From: Eumeta japonica
Lineage: Eukaryota > Arthropoda > Insecta > Lepidoptera > Psychidae
Direction of reading: 5' to 3'
Assembly: GCA_005406025.1 (NCBI GenBank)
Contig: BGZK01000139.1
Span: 558,001-622,000, forward strand
Length of the DNA: 64,000 bases
In this document: positions 49,791-61,835 of the stretch, in pieces
How the letters are laid out: each line of letters opens with the position of its first letter
How positions within the stretch are numbered: the first letter of the stretch is position 1
The notes under the pieces: model-generated
What the model was told of the DNA's origin: nothing
Database searches by the model: none
Seen by the model: only the letters and a program-made list of their open reading frames with translations
Position numbers and translations under genes: made by a program

Positions 49791-50106
49791 GTATGCTACT
49801 TAAAAACCTCACGGAAAGAGAGACCAACTGCGGAAATGCGACTCTTGCATCGGTGTTGCCTATGTTATTTTCTGTTTGTCGTTTTGGGACTTTTGAATGG
49901 TCGACGTGCTGTTATCGTTTTAATACGTAGGTGGTAGGAAGTATTACAATGATTGCGAGACTATCGATTTACTTTACTAAATCGGATACATTTTTATAAA
50001 TCAATATAATAATATACATTACTACAATCTGCAAAATACCTAGCACTTATTTTCCTTTTATGGAAATTGTGATATGTCGATGTATTTGTATAAAGTTCTG
50101 TGTATA

Positions 50107-51915
50107 GTGCGAGCTCTCCAACGCGAAGTGAAAGCTCGTGTTCGGGAATTCCGAAATGAGAGTTGGAGCGACCTCATGGAGGAAATCAAACCATCCCACA
50201 AAGCGTTTTGGGCAGTTACCAAAGCGCTCAAAACCGAGGGATATACCCCTATACCCCCACTCAAAAAACCTGATAATTCAGTGGCCATAGACGACGCGGA
50301 GATAGCAGAGTGCCTTGCAGACTCTATAGAGACTCAATGCTCTCACGCTTCCCCTCCGCACGACATCGCTCATATCAGTCGCATCGAGGAAGAGGTTCTC
50401 CAAAAAAACTTCCCTCGAACCCAAAGACGATCTGGCTCCCGTCTCACTCAGCGAAGTCCAAACGCTAGTGAAATCACTTAATACCAGAAAGGCACCGGGC
50501 CTCGATGGTATTAGTAATAAAGCAATCAAATGCTTTTCTATACCGTTGTTAAGCTTACTGGTCGCGATTTTTAACGCGTGCATAAAAAATTGCTATTTTC
50601 CTCCTGCCTGGAAGGAAGGCGGAGGTTATAGGCATCCACAAGCCAGGGAAACCACGCGACCTCCTGCCAGCTACAGACCGATCAGCCTCCTGAGCGGTCT
50701 GGGCAAACTATTCGAAAAATTCTCAAAACTCGCCTTAGCGATCACCTCCTAGGGAAAGGCCTTATCATAGATGAACAGTTCGGCTTTCGCCCAGCCCATT
50801 CTTGTCCACAGCAAGTCCTCCGCTTAGTAGAGTATGTCTCGGAGGGCTTTGAAACCGAACGTAGCACCGTAGCTGTCTTCTTTGATGTAGCCAAGGCCTT
50901 CGATAGGGTATGGCACGCAGGTCTGATTTATAAGTTATATTCTCTCCAAGTACCAGATCGCCTCATAATCACTATTCAAAATTATTTAGCAAACAGACAT
51001 TTCACATTTAGGCATGAGCGCACTCACTCGACAAGACGTCTTATCAGAGCAGGAGTTCCTCAAGGCTCCACCCTCTCTCCTCTGCTGTACTCCGCGTACA
51101 CAAACGATGTACCGCGACCGTCGTCGTCTGGCGTCCAACTCGCGTTATTCGCGGACGATACCGCGCTCTTTACGGAAATAGGAATAGGAGCACCTGATTC
51201 ACCCTCCTCCCTCCAGAGGGCCATTGACGAGCTAGGTCAATGGTTCCGGAAGTGGAGGATAGAAGTAAACCCGACAAATCAGCAGCCATACAATTCAAGT
51301 ATGGTAAGATTAGAGTCGACTCATTGTCGACAAAACACTCCCAATCTTAAAATGTTGGATGCGATCATTCCGTGGCAACGGAACTACAAATACTTAGGAG
51401 TCACGCTCGATAAAAATCTACACTTCCGAGATCATATCGAGCGTGTTAGAAATACTGCACTTTTCTACAAAGCAAGGCTCGGGGCCGTGCTCGGTAGAAA
51501 AAGTAAACTATCTAGACGTAATAAACGTACCATATACAAAATGTGCATTAGGACGGTGATGACATACGCGTCTCCCGTCTTCGCTCACGCCGCTCCAAAA
51601 GCACTACATAGACTACAGGTAATACAGAATAAATTCTGTAGAGCCGCAACGGATGCACATTGGTGTGTTCGTAATTCAATTCTCCATAGGGACTTAGAAC
51701 TCCCCACTATTTCCAAATATATGAAGGACGCATCGAAGCGATTCTTCGACATCGCGGGATCACATCCCAATGCGCTCCTACGCGCGGCGGTTGACTATCA
51801 ACCGCCGCATCCCACCCACCTTATCCGTAGGCCACGAAACGTACTTACCGATCCACCTGACGCTCTTACAGCGGCAGTTGAAAGCCTTAATGACGTCAAC
51901 GACACGCATGACTGA
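50107..51915 (+). pseudogene. jockey ORF2 remnant (reverse transcriptase)
   Basis: Reverse-transcriptase part of ORF2 ending with a stop at 51913-51915. The C-terminal segment 51301-51915 is one clean frame of about 200 codons ending ESLNDVNDTHD. The FADD catalytic motif is intact. Small indels break the upstream half. The remaining 400 bp (51916-52315) are 3' UTR. Confidence 0.9.
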
Positions 51916-52326
51916 CTTAGAGTAGGTCTATCCGTTAGTCAGGTCATCGACCTAAGCTCCCTTACTCCACCCGGCCGCCGCTAACCGCCTCCGGCCGGGC
52001 AGGGAAGGGAACCGACCCGTGACGGTTTCCTGCGACATCCTATGCCGAGACGACTTCCACCAGGCGTCGTCCATAGCGCATGTCACGCGCCGTCGGCACT
52101 CGCATGTGCCGTCCGGCCGCACTCGGTGAAGCTATCAAAGTCGTCTGACTTGTCATCTGACTCGTCTCGACCGACTAAATAGCATAGCCGACCCAATTAC
52201 TTCACTTTCAGGAGGAATTTTTTAGTGGGTTTCAGTCCCACACTACCCACGCGTACGGGCGCGAGGGTGTGCAGGATAGACATTTTTTACCTCCTCCTCG
52301 TCGCAAGAGGGAAACAAAAAAAAAAA
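50107..52326 (+). mobile_element. jockey-clade LINE, 5'-truncated, with target duplication
   Basis: Bounded by the same 12 bp, GTTCTGTGTATA, at 50095-50106 and 52327-52338 (up to 15 bp counting ambiguous As). It ends in an 11-A tail after a GC-rich 3' UTR, as a retroposed LINE should. ORF2 motifs: FWAVTKALK, LNTRKAPGLDGISNKAIK, ASYRPISLLSGLGKLFE, VFFDVAKAFDRVWHAG, RAGVPQGSTLSPLLYSAY, LALFADDTALF, YKYLGVTLDKNLHF, KMCIRTVMTYASPVFAHAAP. The frame changes near 50410-50470, 50640, 50730 and 51280, so it is inactive, yet the duplication is perfect, so insertion is fairly recent or the copy was defective at birth. The endonuclease is absent through truncation. Confidence 0.93.
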
Positions 52327-52338
52327 GTTCTGTGTATA

Positions 52339-54593
52339 TGTAGATACATATAATCATAGACTCGCTATTGTCTAAATTCACAGTGGCCGCTGAAAGTGAA
52401 AATATCATACATAAGGGTCAATTTCATTTTTTTTCTTCCGATTTTTGTTTTTACTGCATGTTATTTTGGTGATAGAGCTGACAAAAATTTTTCGAACAGT
52501 ATCCACACACATATCTAATAATGTGTGGCAAGTGGCATCATCATCAATCAGTGACAAGAGTTATTCTTATGTTGCAGTAACAAAGAAGGAGGGTAATTTT
52601 TATTCGTAAAAACAATAAAATTAAATCATTATTTTCGATTCTATTCGATAATTTAATTAGTTTTTCTTAATACATTTCAATACAAATTCAATTTGTGTAC
52701 CAACCTATTTCTCATTATTATTAATCTGAATTAAAATTTCTGTCTGTTGTTTCTAATTGGCGATTTATTTTCTATTGTATTTTTCTTCTAGGCATTGATT
52801 CAATAAATTTGATGGTTTTGTAATAACTTACTTTGATATAAATTCCGAAATACTAATGTTTAAGTAAGATATATTTATCCAGGAAATAAAAATAATATAG
52901 TTCTTATTAATGATTTAAAAGTATTTACATATTTGGAGCCAATATATGGCTTAATAGAAAAAATAAGGATATGTATTGTGCTAATATGTGTTTAAAATTT
53001 TTCCTTCCTTTAAAACTCAAATTCTGATGGAATTTTAGTTTTGTTAAAGCTTAAATTTTAAGAAAGTTATGAACAATTAAAACTCGAAGGGTTTTTTGGT
53101 ATACGGAATCTATTGTGGGTTAAAAATTTGCAAATTGGTTGTAGCATTGTTTATTTTAAAAATTAAATATTTATACATAAAAATGTAATTATATGAGCGG
53201 GATTTGTTAATTTATATGAAAATGGATTACGATCTGATTTCTTAAAGAAATTATATAATTTATTGTACTTTATTGATTTCATTTATTAATTAAGTTTAGA
53301 TATTGAATTAAATTCAATTATAAGAATTTGTATCCAAATCTCCAAATGTTAAAAAATAACGTGTTTTATTTGTTGTTCTGTTGAGAGCACAGAATAATAT
53401 TGAATGTGTATTCTGATTGAAGGATTGATTTTATTGTTTTATCATTGTTGGCTGTGTATCTAGACTGGTGTATTCTTCTTAATGGTTTTGGGTTTGAAAA
53501 GATTGTTTTGGTTCTTCTTAACGTGTAAATTGGTGTTATTTTAATGTGTTTGATTGTATGAAGAAAATCTTACTAGAAAAATAAAACAGTCATAATCGAA
53601 AGCGTTGAAGGTCAGTTAAATATTTTAGTAATTAATTGCATTTGAGATATTGTGTATAGATTTCTAAAATTACCTATCTGTTTTTTTTATCTGCATATTG
53701 AATGTATTTATTAGTTTTTGAATGTCTAATGTATTAATTTGTTGAATGTATTAGTTATTTTAAAGGTACGTTCATTCAAAATTAAACGAATAGATTTCAA
53801 TAAAAGCAGAAGATAGGAAATAAGAACCTAGCGACATTTGGCAGAAATTTTGAGTTTCTTTGGTTTTATTCTTGTGTTGTAATTATCGAATTATTACATT
53901 AGTATTCTTATTTAGTAGAATCAAGTTAAATATTTTTTGTAGATAGTCATTAGGTCTATAATGACTGTCTAAAAAAAAAACCGTTTATAATATTAAATCC
54001 AAGTGTTTTTATAAAGGCACCCAGTTTTACATACTTCTTGAAATATTTTAAAAGTTTTTTTTTTAATTTATTACAAAAAAAATGTGGTGATTTATAAATT
54101 TTGTACACAAAGTAGTGAGACTGTGGTTTATAGTTATTATGTTAATGAGCTTAATCCATTTAAGAGATGTTTATTTATTAATCATGGAAGTATACAATTT
54201 AATTGATCATTCATTTATAACCCAATTTTGGAACTATAAAAATGTGTATAAGAAAATATCTCCCAATGTTTTTATCTATTTTTTTTAGATTCTTAAGTTT
54301 TCAAAAAAATGTAATTTCATTATCATAAATTGTGTGTTCCCAGCTATGCCTATGACTACACATGTAAAATTTGTCAAAGAGCAATTATTTTTTGTTAGTT
54401 GATTTTGATGAAATAAAGCTTTTATGTTGACCCAAGCTATAATCCAATTACATTTGAAGACTCCATGAAAATTCATTTGGTTTTGGATAGTTTAATTTTT
54501 AGTATTCAAAAATAGTTTTATTGTCTTGTTATGCCTTAATCTTACCTTTAATCAGTTTTTGGTAAACATTCTCTTTATGCAGAAACGTAAGCT
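52339..54593. other. AT-rich intergenic sequence
   Basis: Apart from the candidate exon at 52500-52592, nothing coding or repetitive was recognised. A possible minus-strand polyadenylation signal (AATAAA, plus-strand tttatt at 54517-54522) lies at its right end. Confidence 0.4.
52500..52592 (+). CDS. Candidate exon of an unidentified gene (SWIM-like start)
   Basis: Acceptor TTCGAACAG|, donor GAGG|gtaatt. In the only open phase it reads STHISNNVWQVASSSISDKS, then YSYVAVTKKEG. The W followed by a beta-type YSYVAV segment recalls the beginning of SWIM zinc-finger domains in some insect transposase-derived proteins, but the C/H ligands would be in a next exon that I could not find. Treat as a guess. 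Confidence 0.3.
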
Positions 54594-56778
54594 CTACACA
54601 TTGTAAAACTCAACGTCTCTCTGTTTATCCATTTTTCGAGAGAACATTTATGTAGTTTACATGGTTTTTTTCTTTAATTCATAGCTATATTATATGGTGT
54701 GGTTATAGATTATATTTTGGTACATAAAGTACCATACAAATTAAGCAGTGGCGATAATGGTAAATCAATTTATAAAAAAATGCATTTGTAGTGCTTCAGT
54801 CTCTTACGTTGAGTAAATCACAAGAGCTGTATCAAATTAATTTACTACATAATTATAGATCATAATGTAATATAGCTTAAAAAAAAGTAAAAAATACATT
54901 TCAATGATAAATCGAATTAAAAAGTGAAAAATAATTCTTAATATAGGAATTAAATAGTGAATGAAAAATATTAGTATTATTGTGAAAAAAGTATAAAATG
55001 CTTTATAAATCAGTTCTCAAAAATATTAGATTGGTATGATTAGTCCAAAAATGGTTTCATACCCGGTACAGCATAAAGCACCTCATGCTTTTTCCACAAT
55101 AATTCTAACATTTTTCATTCATTATTTTATTCCTATATAAAGAATTATTTTTCACTTTTTAGTTTGATTTATATTGAAGTGTCTTTTTTATTTTATTTAA
55201 ACAATATTTTATATTCTAAATTTTTAGTCTCAAAACAATATCAATAGTGTTTATAACCAAGAGTCTTGATTTTAGAATATCTTACATAGAGCAATGACTT
55301 CAAGTTTATATCATCCATGTCTATGTAATCTTACCATTTGATCTAACGCATCATTATTATATGGAGCTTTCTCTTTTAGCTTTGAGGAATTAAGTTCTAT
55401 TTCAATTCCATTTAGTGACCTTCCGTGATTTTCAGAAATTCGAAATTTCTTTAAAAATTTTTGCAACTTGACTATTTTCTATGTAATTTCATTATTTCTT
55501 TTTTTTAAATATATTCAATTTATTTTTCAAAATTGTCTAATTTTATAATGTTTTGAGTAAGTAAATTTTGTTTTTCAAATTTTCAATTTCAAATAGTATA
55601 AAATTTCTGAAATTAAAATTTTTCCAAATTTAATTTTTCAAAATATGATATTATTGTATTGCCATTGATTCTTGATAGATCTACAAAGTTTAACCCATTC
55701 AATCCCGATCCACCTTAATAGCTAAGTGCCTGTCCCGAATGTGATTCGCTAGGTAAGTCGCGCGCACCACGGTCAAACCCTTGTATCAGAGCCGAGGTCG
55801 AGGTGCGGGCGGCGGTGATCCTCGTGTACCTTCGCTCGCGTTGCGAGTTCGATATTTTTACACCTATTTATTATTTATATTTTTTTTATGAAAATACTGT
55901 ACTGACACTATAAGTGCTAATGTTATAAAGTAGGCAAAGATTTTAAAACGTGAATTACTAAAAATATCTTTAAATAATTGTAACATGATTTTTTATGTAC
56001 CTATCATAATATAGGTGTATAATATTTTATTTCGAAATGGGAAACATTAAAGGATCTCCATTTTTATACTGTAAAGAGTTTATCATGATGTTAAATTTTA
56101 ACAACATTTTTTATTACATAATTTTTTCTATTACATAAATTCAATTTTTAAAAAATATAATATATAAACTATTTTTTATTTAATTTTTCATAGGTATACA
56201 GTACAACGCACGAAACTCTGCTACTTTGAATTACCTGCAAATTATATAATGCTCAGGTTTAATGCTCCACTATCCTCCCTTCTTCTCCCCCTTTTTTTAC
56301 GCCTCCCTATTTTAGAACATTGTGACGTTTTCGTGACTAACTTCACAGCGGCAGAGTTTCATGCATTGTACTTGTACATACATATTGATTTTTACATTTC
56401 CTAAGAAACTCAAATACTTCTCATTAAGAAGTCCTGTTTAGGTACAAACAAATTTTCTGTTTTGGTCATAAAACAAAATAGAGTAGGAATTTTGCAGATG
56501 CGAGCACAGGTGGGATTAGATGTAGATGGCTAATGGGTTATTGTTTAACATTTACAATAACTGAAGTTTATTTTGTATTATCTGAGGGGTTAAACTTCAC
56601 AGGTCTTTACATATTTTACCTGATCATTTTTGAAATTCTGTGTAACAGAAAAATAACCAAGGCAATAAATAGTTCTCTCCCAGTCGTTGGACAGTGGAAA
56701 CGCTAAGATAGGAGCGTGGTCGAGCTCACTAATATCAGCGGAATTTTCCTGAAATAAATGCCGCAATTTTTGTTCCAT
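54594..56778 (-). CDS. Candidate small gene, three putative exons, product unknown
   Basis: Exon A 56620-56778 starts MEQKLRHLFQENSADISELD, continues APILAFPLSNDWERTIYCLG and ends FKNDQ|gtaaaa. Exon B 55335-55478 reads KIVKLQKFLKKFRISENHGR, then SLNGIEIELNSSKLKEKAPY and NNDALDQM|gtaaga. Exon C 54594-54620 adds RDVEFYNV and a stop, with AATAAA about 75 nt further. All three are phase 0 and would give 109 residues. Amino-acid composition of A and B is protein-like, not that of random AT-rich DNA. Weak points: acceptors of B and C lack pyrimidine tracts, and exon A also has a good acceptor at 56749 (CATTTATTTCAG), so the gene may instead extend upstream. I do not recognise the family. Confidence 0.35.
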
Positions 56779-57015
56779 AATGAATAATAGGGATTATGTA
56801 TGTTTTAGTAAATAATATAGCTTATGTATGCATATATTAGTATCTAACTCATTTTAAAATAGATTATAATGTCCTCTCGCGTTCCCGCAGTCGGTCAACG
56901 AAACTCTACGCGAGTCGCCTCCATTGTAGTTCGGTTTTCGCGAAATGAGTCGTCTGCACCTGGGACTCTTCTTCAAAAACTCGCCTACGCGAGTCAGCCG
57001 ACATTAATGTGTTAA
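55690..57015. repeat. Two related inverted ends flanked by TTAA
   Basis: At 55690 TTAACCCATTCAATCCCG and, inverted from 57015, TTAACACATTAATGTCGGCT. Both are followed by GC-richer sequence with GACTCGCG/AAGTCGCGCG words (55700-55850 and 56870-57000). TTAA is the piggyBac target site. The ends could bound one nonautonomous element or be two separate fragments; candidate exon A lies between them. Confidence 0.35.
56194..56388 (+). mobile_element. Small MITE with GTACAATGCATGAAACTCTGC-type arms
   Basis: Arms 56201-56221 and 56351-56371 are inverted copies with two mismatches. The middle holds a pyrimidine block (CCTCCCTTCTTCTCCCCC). A relative in opposite orientation is at 58096-58243. Confidence 0.65.
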
Positions 57016-58095
57016 ATGAAATCTGACCATTTAAAGTGGGTTAAAATTGAGTTCAAAGGAGTCGGTTGCAAACAACCATACAAGTGAAACTAATAAAAGC
57101 GTGTTAAAAAGACAAGAAAAGTCTAGAATATAATCTTTTAAGGATGACCCACAATAAGCAGTTTCATTTTTAAAATAATCAAGTGATTGATGGCGAATGA
57201 CCAATTTGTGCACATTGATAGAATGAGGAATGTTGTATAAAAAAGGTTACTTGGTATAAATAAAATATTTTTAAATTGGGGAACAAATCTAACAAAGAAA
57301 TCAAAACTGCATCTAAAATTTTTTCAATTAAAATCAGTTGCATTATATAGTGATTATCATACCAAAGTATTTATTTAAAAGAAAAACCTAAACAATGATT
57401 CTATGGTCCATGTGAATAGAGCCATGGGCATAGCTAGTTTTATTATACTTGTAGATATTATTTCTGTAATGTGTATTTGCACTTAACTATAATCTTGCTA
57501 TATTGTGAAACACTCACAAGCCAGAAGCACGCATATGGGTTAATGTGGTGCATTATTTTGCTTTTCAAATTTCTACATCAATGATCTTGTTTTTAAAAAA
57601 CCTTTTGTTAATAATTTAAGACTATTGTTTGATTTATTACAAAATAATTGAGATTGAGTTGAAAACATGTTGAAATAATTGAAGACAGGGAAACATATAT
57701 TTCAGTACTGGTACACTGCCATGAGTACAGAAAGTGCATCGTTATCCCCTTGAGGGTCTGTATTCCATCAATGGATGTGTACCACAGAATTAACCTGGAC
57801 ACTCAACTTTTTAATCCTTAATTTTAGTCTAGCCTCTAGTGGCATACCACTCTGTTGCTGGCCCTGACTTGATCCTGAACTTGAATCTTGATATCATTCA
57901 CAGTAATGGAAAGAAACAAAACTAAATACAGTGTACTATATAATTAATGATGTATAAAGAATATTGTATTTTATTAGGCAAAATTTGCAGTATTTCACAT
58001 AGTATTATATCTCTCCATAGGTTTACGAAACGTGCAAAAGAAATGGCATCAACAACCATGATTGAGACTGTCACCATTACAAGACCTCTCAAGGT
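57016..58095. other. AT-rich intergenic sequence
   Basis: No coding or repeat signal that I can support, apart from a short hexamer-periodic stretch near 57860-57900 (CCTGACTTGATCCTGAACTT). Confidence 0.4.
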
Positions 58096-58243
58096 ATGTT
58101 CATGATTGCATGATATATTTATTGATGCACAAGTGCAGTGTCGTGTTAGTGAAATATAGGAACATAGGAAAGAAGGAGGAGGGATAGCGAATGTGCATTT
58201 GCAGGCAATTAATAGCGGCAAAGGTTTGTGCATTGTACCGTAG
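58096..58243 (-). mobile_element. Second, diverged copy of the small MITE
   Basis: On the minus strand from 58243 it reads GGTACAATGCACAAACC...GCCGCTATTAATTGCCTGCA and a pyrimidine block (CTATCCCTCCTCCTTCTT), matching in order the copy at 56194-56388. Confidence 0.5.
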
Positions 58244-59159
58244 GTACCTTTGTATTAAAATTTTAGCCTTTCACGTATTTGAATATAATTTTGATTAATA
58301 ACTTCACACAAACATGTTTAAATAAATATTTTATAACATTTAAGATCAATACTAGGAAGAAGTACATTGGTAAATATAATTTTGGAATAGGATGTTTATG
58401 CAATTGTATTATAATTTATTTAATTTTAATTAATTTGCCAGTTTACTTTTTAAAGTAAAAAAATTATAATTTATTATTTTATACTAAGATGTATATAAAA
58501 CATTTAGGTTGTTTGGCATTGTTTGGGAATTACGTGACATCTTTATATTGCTTTTAGAATTGTTATTATGTGACCTACATATTAATAAGTTGTTTGTCTT
58601 GAATCATACCCATTTTTTTTCATTTGTCTTGGATTGTCAGTTCATGTGTACTATTGCCACCATCATTACTGCATATATCTTACAAGAAAGACGGTGTGAA
58701 AAGCAAAATTTTACTCTAAAAGGATACGTATTATAATCACCTTTTGCAGGTTCATTATTAAAAAATATTTGAAGTGTTTCTTAAAGAATTCCTTAAACAA
58801 ATAAGTTTTTGTAAGTTATTGAGGCTTGCTTTCATAAAAATGAATAATTATTATTTCTGAATATATTCTTAACTATGGTTTTGAATTCTATTTAGATTTA
58901 ATTTTTACAATAGTTGTTATTCAAGGTAGCTCGAGTGACAAGTTTCAATTCTTTAAACCTATAGAAAATAATTTATTTAGATTAATCTAGGCTTATTAGA
59001 ATGTACCTTTTACAATACAAAAAAATATTGCTAAAAGTAGTAAATATTAACTAAGTGTAATTCATAGTGTGCCTAGCTACCATAAATAAGCTAAAAAACA
59101 ATTTCCATCTTAATATTCTATATAACTGCCAAATATATGACTTAAATTGTATGTAATCG
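58244..59159. other. AT-rich intergenic sequence
   Basis: Nothing recognised. The open frame at 58509-58736 has no supporting splice or family evidence. Confidence 0.4.
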
Positions 59160-59700
59160 CATCTCATTATTTTATATATGTATAGGATCATCACAGGCAC
59201 GCCGTGGGCCGGTTTGAGCACGATCATCGTGTTACTAAACGCTAGGGTTTGTACTTCATGCGTTTGCACGTTTACATTCTGAGCTATTTTTCTCAGAAAC
59301 ATCTATTTCAATGACTATGGTTTCTTTGGCAAAGTTGTTGTAAAAAAGAAGGAGATTATAAATATTTATGGAAAGACGCGTGATCGATTCCATGCGGTGT
59401 ATATATATGTATATATATATATCTCCCTGAGGTATGTTCGTCATGCTTTCACAGGAATTCTGCATTTTAGATATACTCGTGATAGCGGATTCAAAATAAT
59501 ATCGACAAAATGTGGTCAGATCACTCATTTTGTTAATTCATGATACAAATAACCAAAACACTGCACGCGTACAATACACAAAAGGTATATAATTGACAAT
59601 GGGCTTGCACACGTGTACTACGACTCGGTCGCCTGCCACAATACAAGTGACGTCACCCACCGGTGTTAACAACATCTCCAACCCCATTTAGTGTTGCCCG
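59160..59700 (+). repeat. Interspersed repeat with internal (TA)n, related to 28010-28313
   Basis: ATGGTTTCTTTGGCAAAGTT, TAAATATTTATGGAAAGACG, CGTGATCGATTCC then TATATATATG. The order and orientation match 28197-28290. A GC-richer tail (59560-59690) may belong to the same or another element. Confidence 0.5.
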
Positions 59701-59856
59701 CTATAAAGTTAAAATATCAATTGTACATACAAAAATAGTATTAAATAATAATTGATTCGTTAATCGAATTAAGGCAATCTTAAATTGATTATTAACAATC
59801 AACTTAAATCAGGTTTTTTTGTGTAAAAAAAAAAGAATTAAAATAAATGCGCCCCG

Positions 59857-59858
<2 letters not shown>

Positions 59859-59914
<56 letters not shown>
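59859..59914. repeat. (AT)n microsatellite
   Basis: 28 uninterrupted AT units adjoining the mariner at 59931, in the place where its terminal repeat should be. Confidence 0.95.
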
Positions 59915-59917
<3 letters not shown>

Positions 59918-59930
59918 GTTTATTCGATAA

Positions 59931-61835
59931 CTTGTTGCCATTTTGTAGGCAGTGACATAATCCCATCGCTGTCGGGACTTCTGATCAAAAAATTGCGACT
60001 AGTAGTTTTGACAGTCCTCTCTTGATGTTAATCTAACACTACCTAAAAAAATCTTAAGAGACCAAAACAGTTGAAAATCGGAAGGTCAGGGCTATATGGT
60101 AGATGCATCAACACTTTCCAACCACACTCAATATTTGCTGTCATGACTAAAGATGTGTGTGGTCTGGCATTATCATGGTGAAAAACCACACTCTTTAAGT
60201 TGATCAATTCCGGCCGATTTTTCTCTACTACTTGTTCGAGTCTCATCAACTGTTGGCAGTAGAGATCCAAATTTATGGTTTTGCTCGGAAATAAAAGCTC
60301 ATAATGAATAATATCTTTGCAATTCCACCATACACATAGCATCAACTTACTATGGGTCTTGCTTGCCTTTTGACCATGTTTGATTTGACCTTATTCGCAC
60401 GTTCTTGTCGTAGGTCATCCATTTTTCATCACCAGCGACCACTCTTCAAAAACGGTTTGGGTTCATTACGTTTCAATAGAGAATCGCAAATGAGTACACT
60501 ATTCATTAAATTTCTTGCAGTGAGCTCGTGTGGAATCTAAGTATACAGCTTTTTTGTATGCCAGCTTTTTTCAAATGAGTCAAAACTGTTTTGTGGTCAA
60601 TACCAAGCTCTTCAGCGATGTCTTAATAATTAATACCTTGCTCTACTTTTTCTAAAATGCCATCAACTTTATCCGTAACAAGTCGACCAGAGTGAGATCT
60701 ATTTTTGACATTAAAATTACCTACTGAAAATGCTTAAATCAGTTTTGTGCTACTCTTACCGACCTTGCATTAGGTCCATAACCGTCACTAATTTTTTTCG
60801 CGGTTTTTGTCGCATTTTTCCCCTTTTTTGTAATAATACCTTAAAATGTAGTGAATTTCTACATTAAATTCATTCATTTTGTTGTACAGAAAAATAATAG
60901 AAAAATAGCGGGACACCGTTTTTAGGGTTCCGAGCCAAAGTGGTAAAAACGTAATCCTTATAGTTTCGTCATATCCGTCCGTCCGTTTCTTCGTCCGTCC
61001 GTCCGTCTGTCCGTATGTCACAGGCATTTTACTCAAAAACTACTAGATGTGTATTGATGAAATTCGGAGTATAGGTAGGTGTCTTGTATAAGTCGCTACT
61101 TAGTTTCGTAGTTAAATAACAAAATTAAATATTTCTAGGAGGAGCATTCCATACATGTAACAGAAGCTGAAAAAAACCTTTTTCAGCAAACATCAACGTG
61201 TGGCACAATTTCGAGAGTACTTTTAAAAACAATTTAAGGTTCCTAAGCAATTTTTTAGACTAAATGAACATTTTTTGACATGATTGCTCTTTTATTTTGT
61301 AAATCGTATAATCAAAAAATATGAAAAAAAAATTGGAAATGTAATACTTAATGAATACTTTCAACGGAGATTATTTTGAGTGGGATCGAATAATAACCGT
61401 TTATGAGTTGTTACCGAAAAACTGCGCTTCTCAAAAAAGGACGTAAGTGCTATGAACCTACGCTCTTTTGCTGGTACATCTTAGTTTTCTCTAATTTCAG
61501 AGTAATAATCGACGTACCTACGTGTTTTTCTAATTATAGGCGACTAATATTTCTACCTATTCTTTGCGGGAAATATGGAAAAAAGTGTAACAACGTAGTT
61601 TTTTTCATCTGTAGTGCATTTCTTTGCAGTAATGGCTTCGGAACCCTGCAGTGAGCATGATCCGATATGTTCTTAGCCGGTTTTTACTTTTTATTTTTCT
61701 TTTTATAAAATGCATCTATTTAGTGGTATCAAAGCTAGCCAGATACAAATAGCACAACTAAAGAGACTTTACTTCAACTTTTTACATATTATTATAAATT
61801 CGAAAAAACTTTTCCGCCGATAGTCTAGGTAACAA
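59931..61835 (-). mobile_element. Mariner-family transposon with an inserted repeat
   Basis: Minus-strand transposase: N-terminal part with IHYILRYYYKKGEKCDKN near 60800-60890, ending C-terminally near 59950, including [14 protein letters not shown] and LPYSPDLPIFN, the second and third catalytic blocks of D,D34D mariners (60043-60345). The frame is broken many times. Just upstream of the transposase start lies a 0.78 kb foreign repeat; beyond it the mariner 5' end resumes (61690-61835), homologous to the 5' end of the copy at 16531-17551. The 3' terminal repeat is replaced by (AT)n. Confidence 0.8.
60910..61690 (+). mobile_element. Nonautonomous repeat common in Lepidoptera, inserted in mariner
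   Basis: AGGGTTCCGA (60924-60933) and its inverse TCGGAACCCT (61638-61647) lie near the ends. A CCGT-rich run (60976-61015) is followed by GTCACAGGCATTTTACTC, and the right end has TTAGCCGGTTTTT. I recall this layout from a repeat abundant in moth and butterfly genomes. It was one of the clues for the host. Confidence 0.6.

Noticed and set aside
57031..57213. 60-codon minus-strand frame
   Set aside because: No splice context, no family, AT-rich codon use typical of noncoding DNA.
58022..58095. Possible plus-strand exon (FTKRAKEMASTTMIETVTIT...) with AG and GT borders
   Set aside because: Open in one phase only, and its apparent donor coincides with the edge of a MITE; nothing joins to it.
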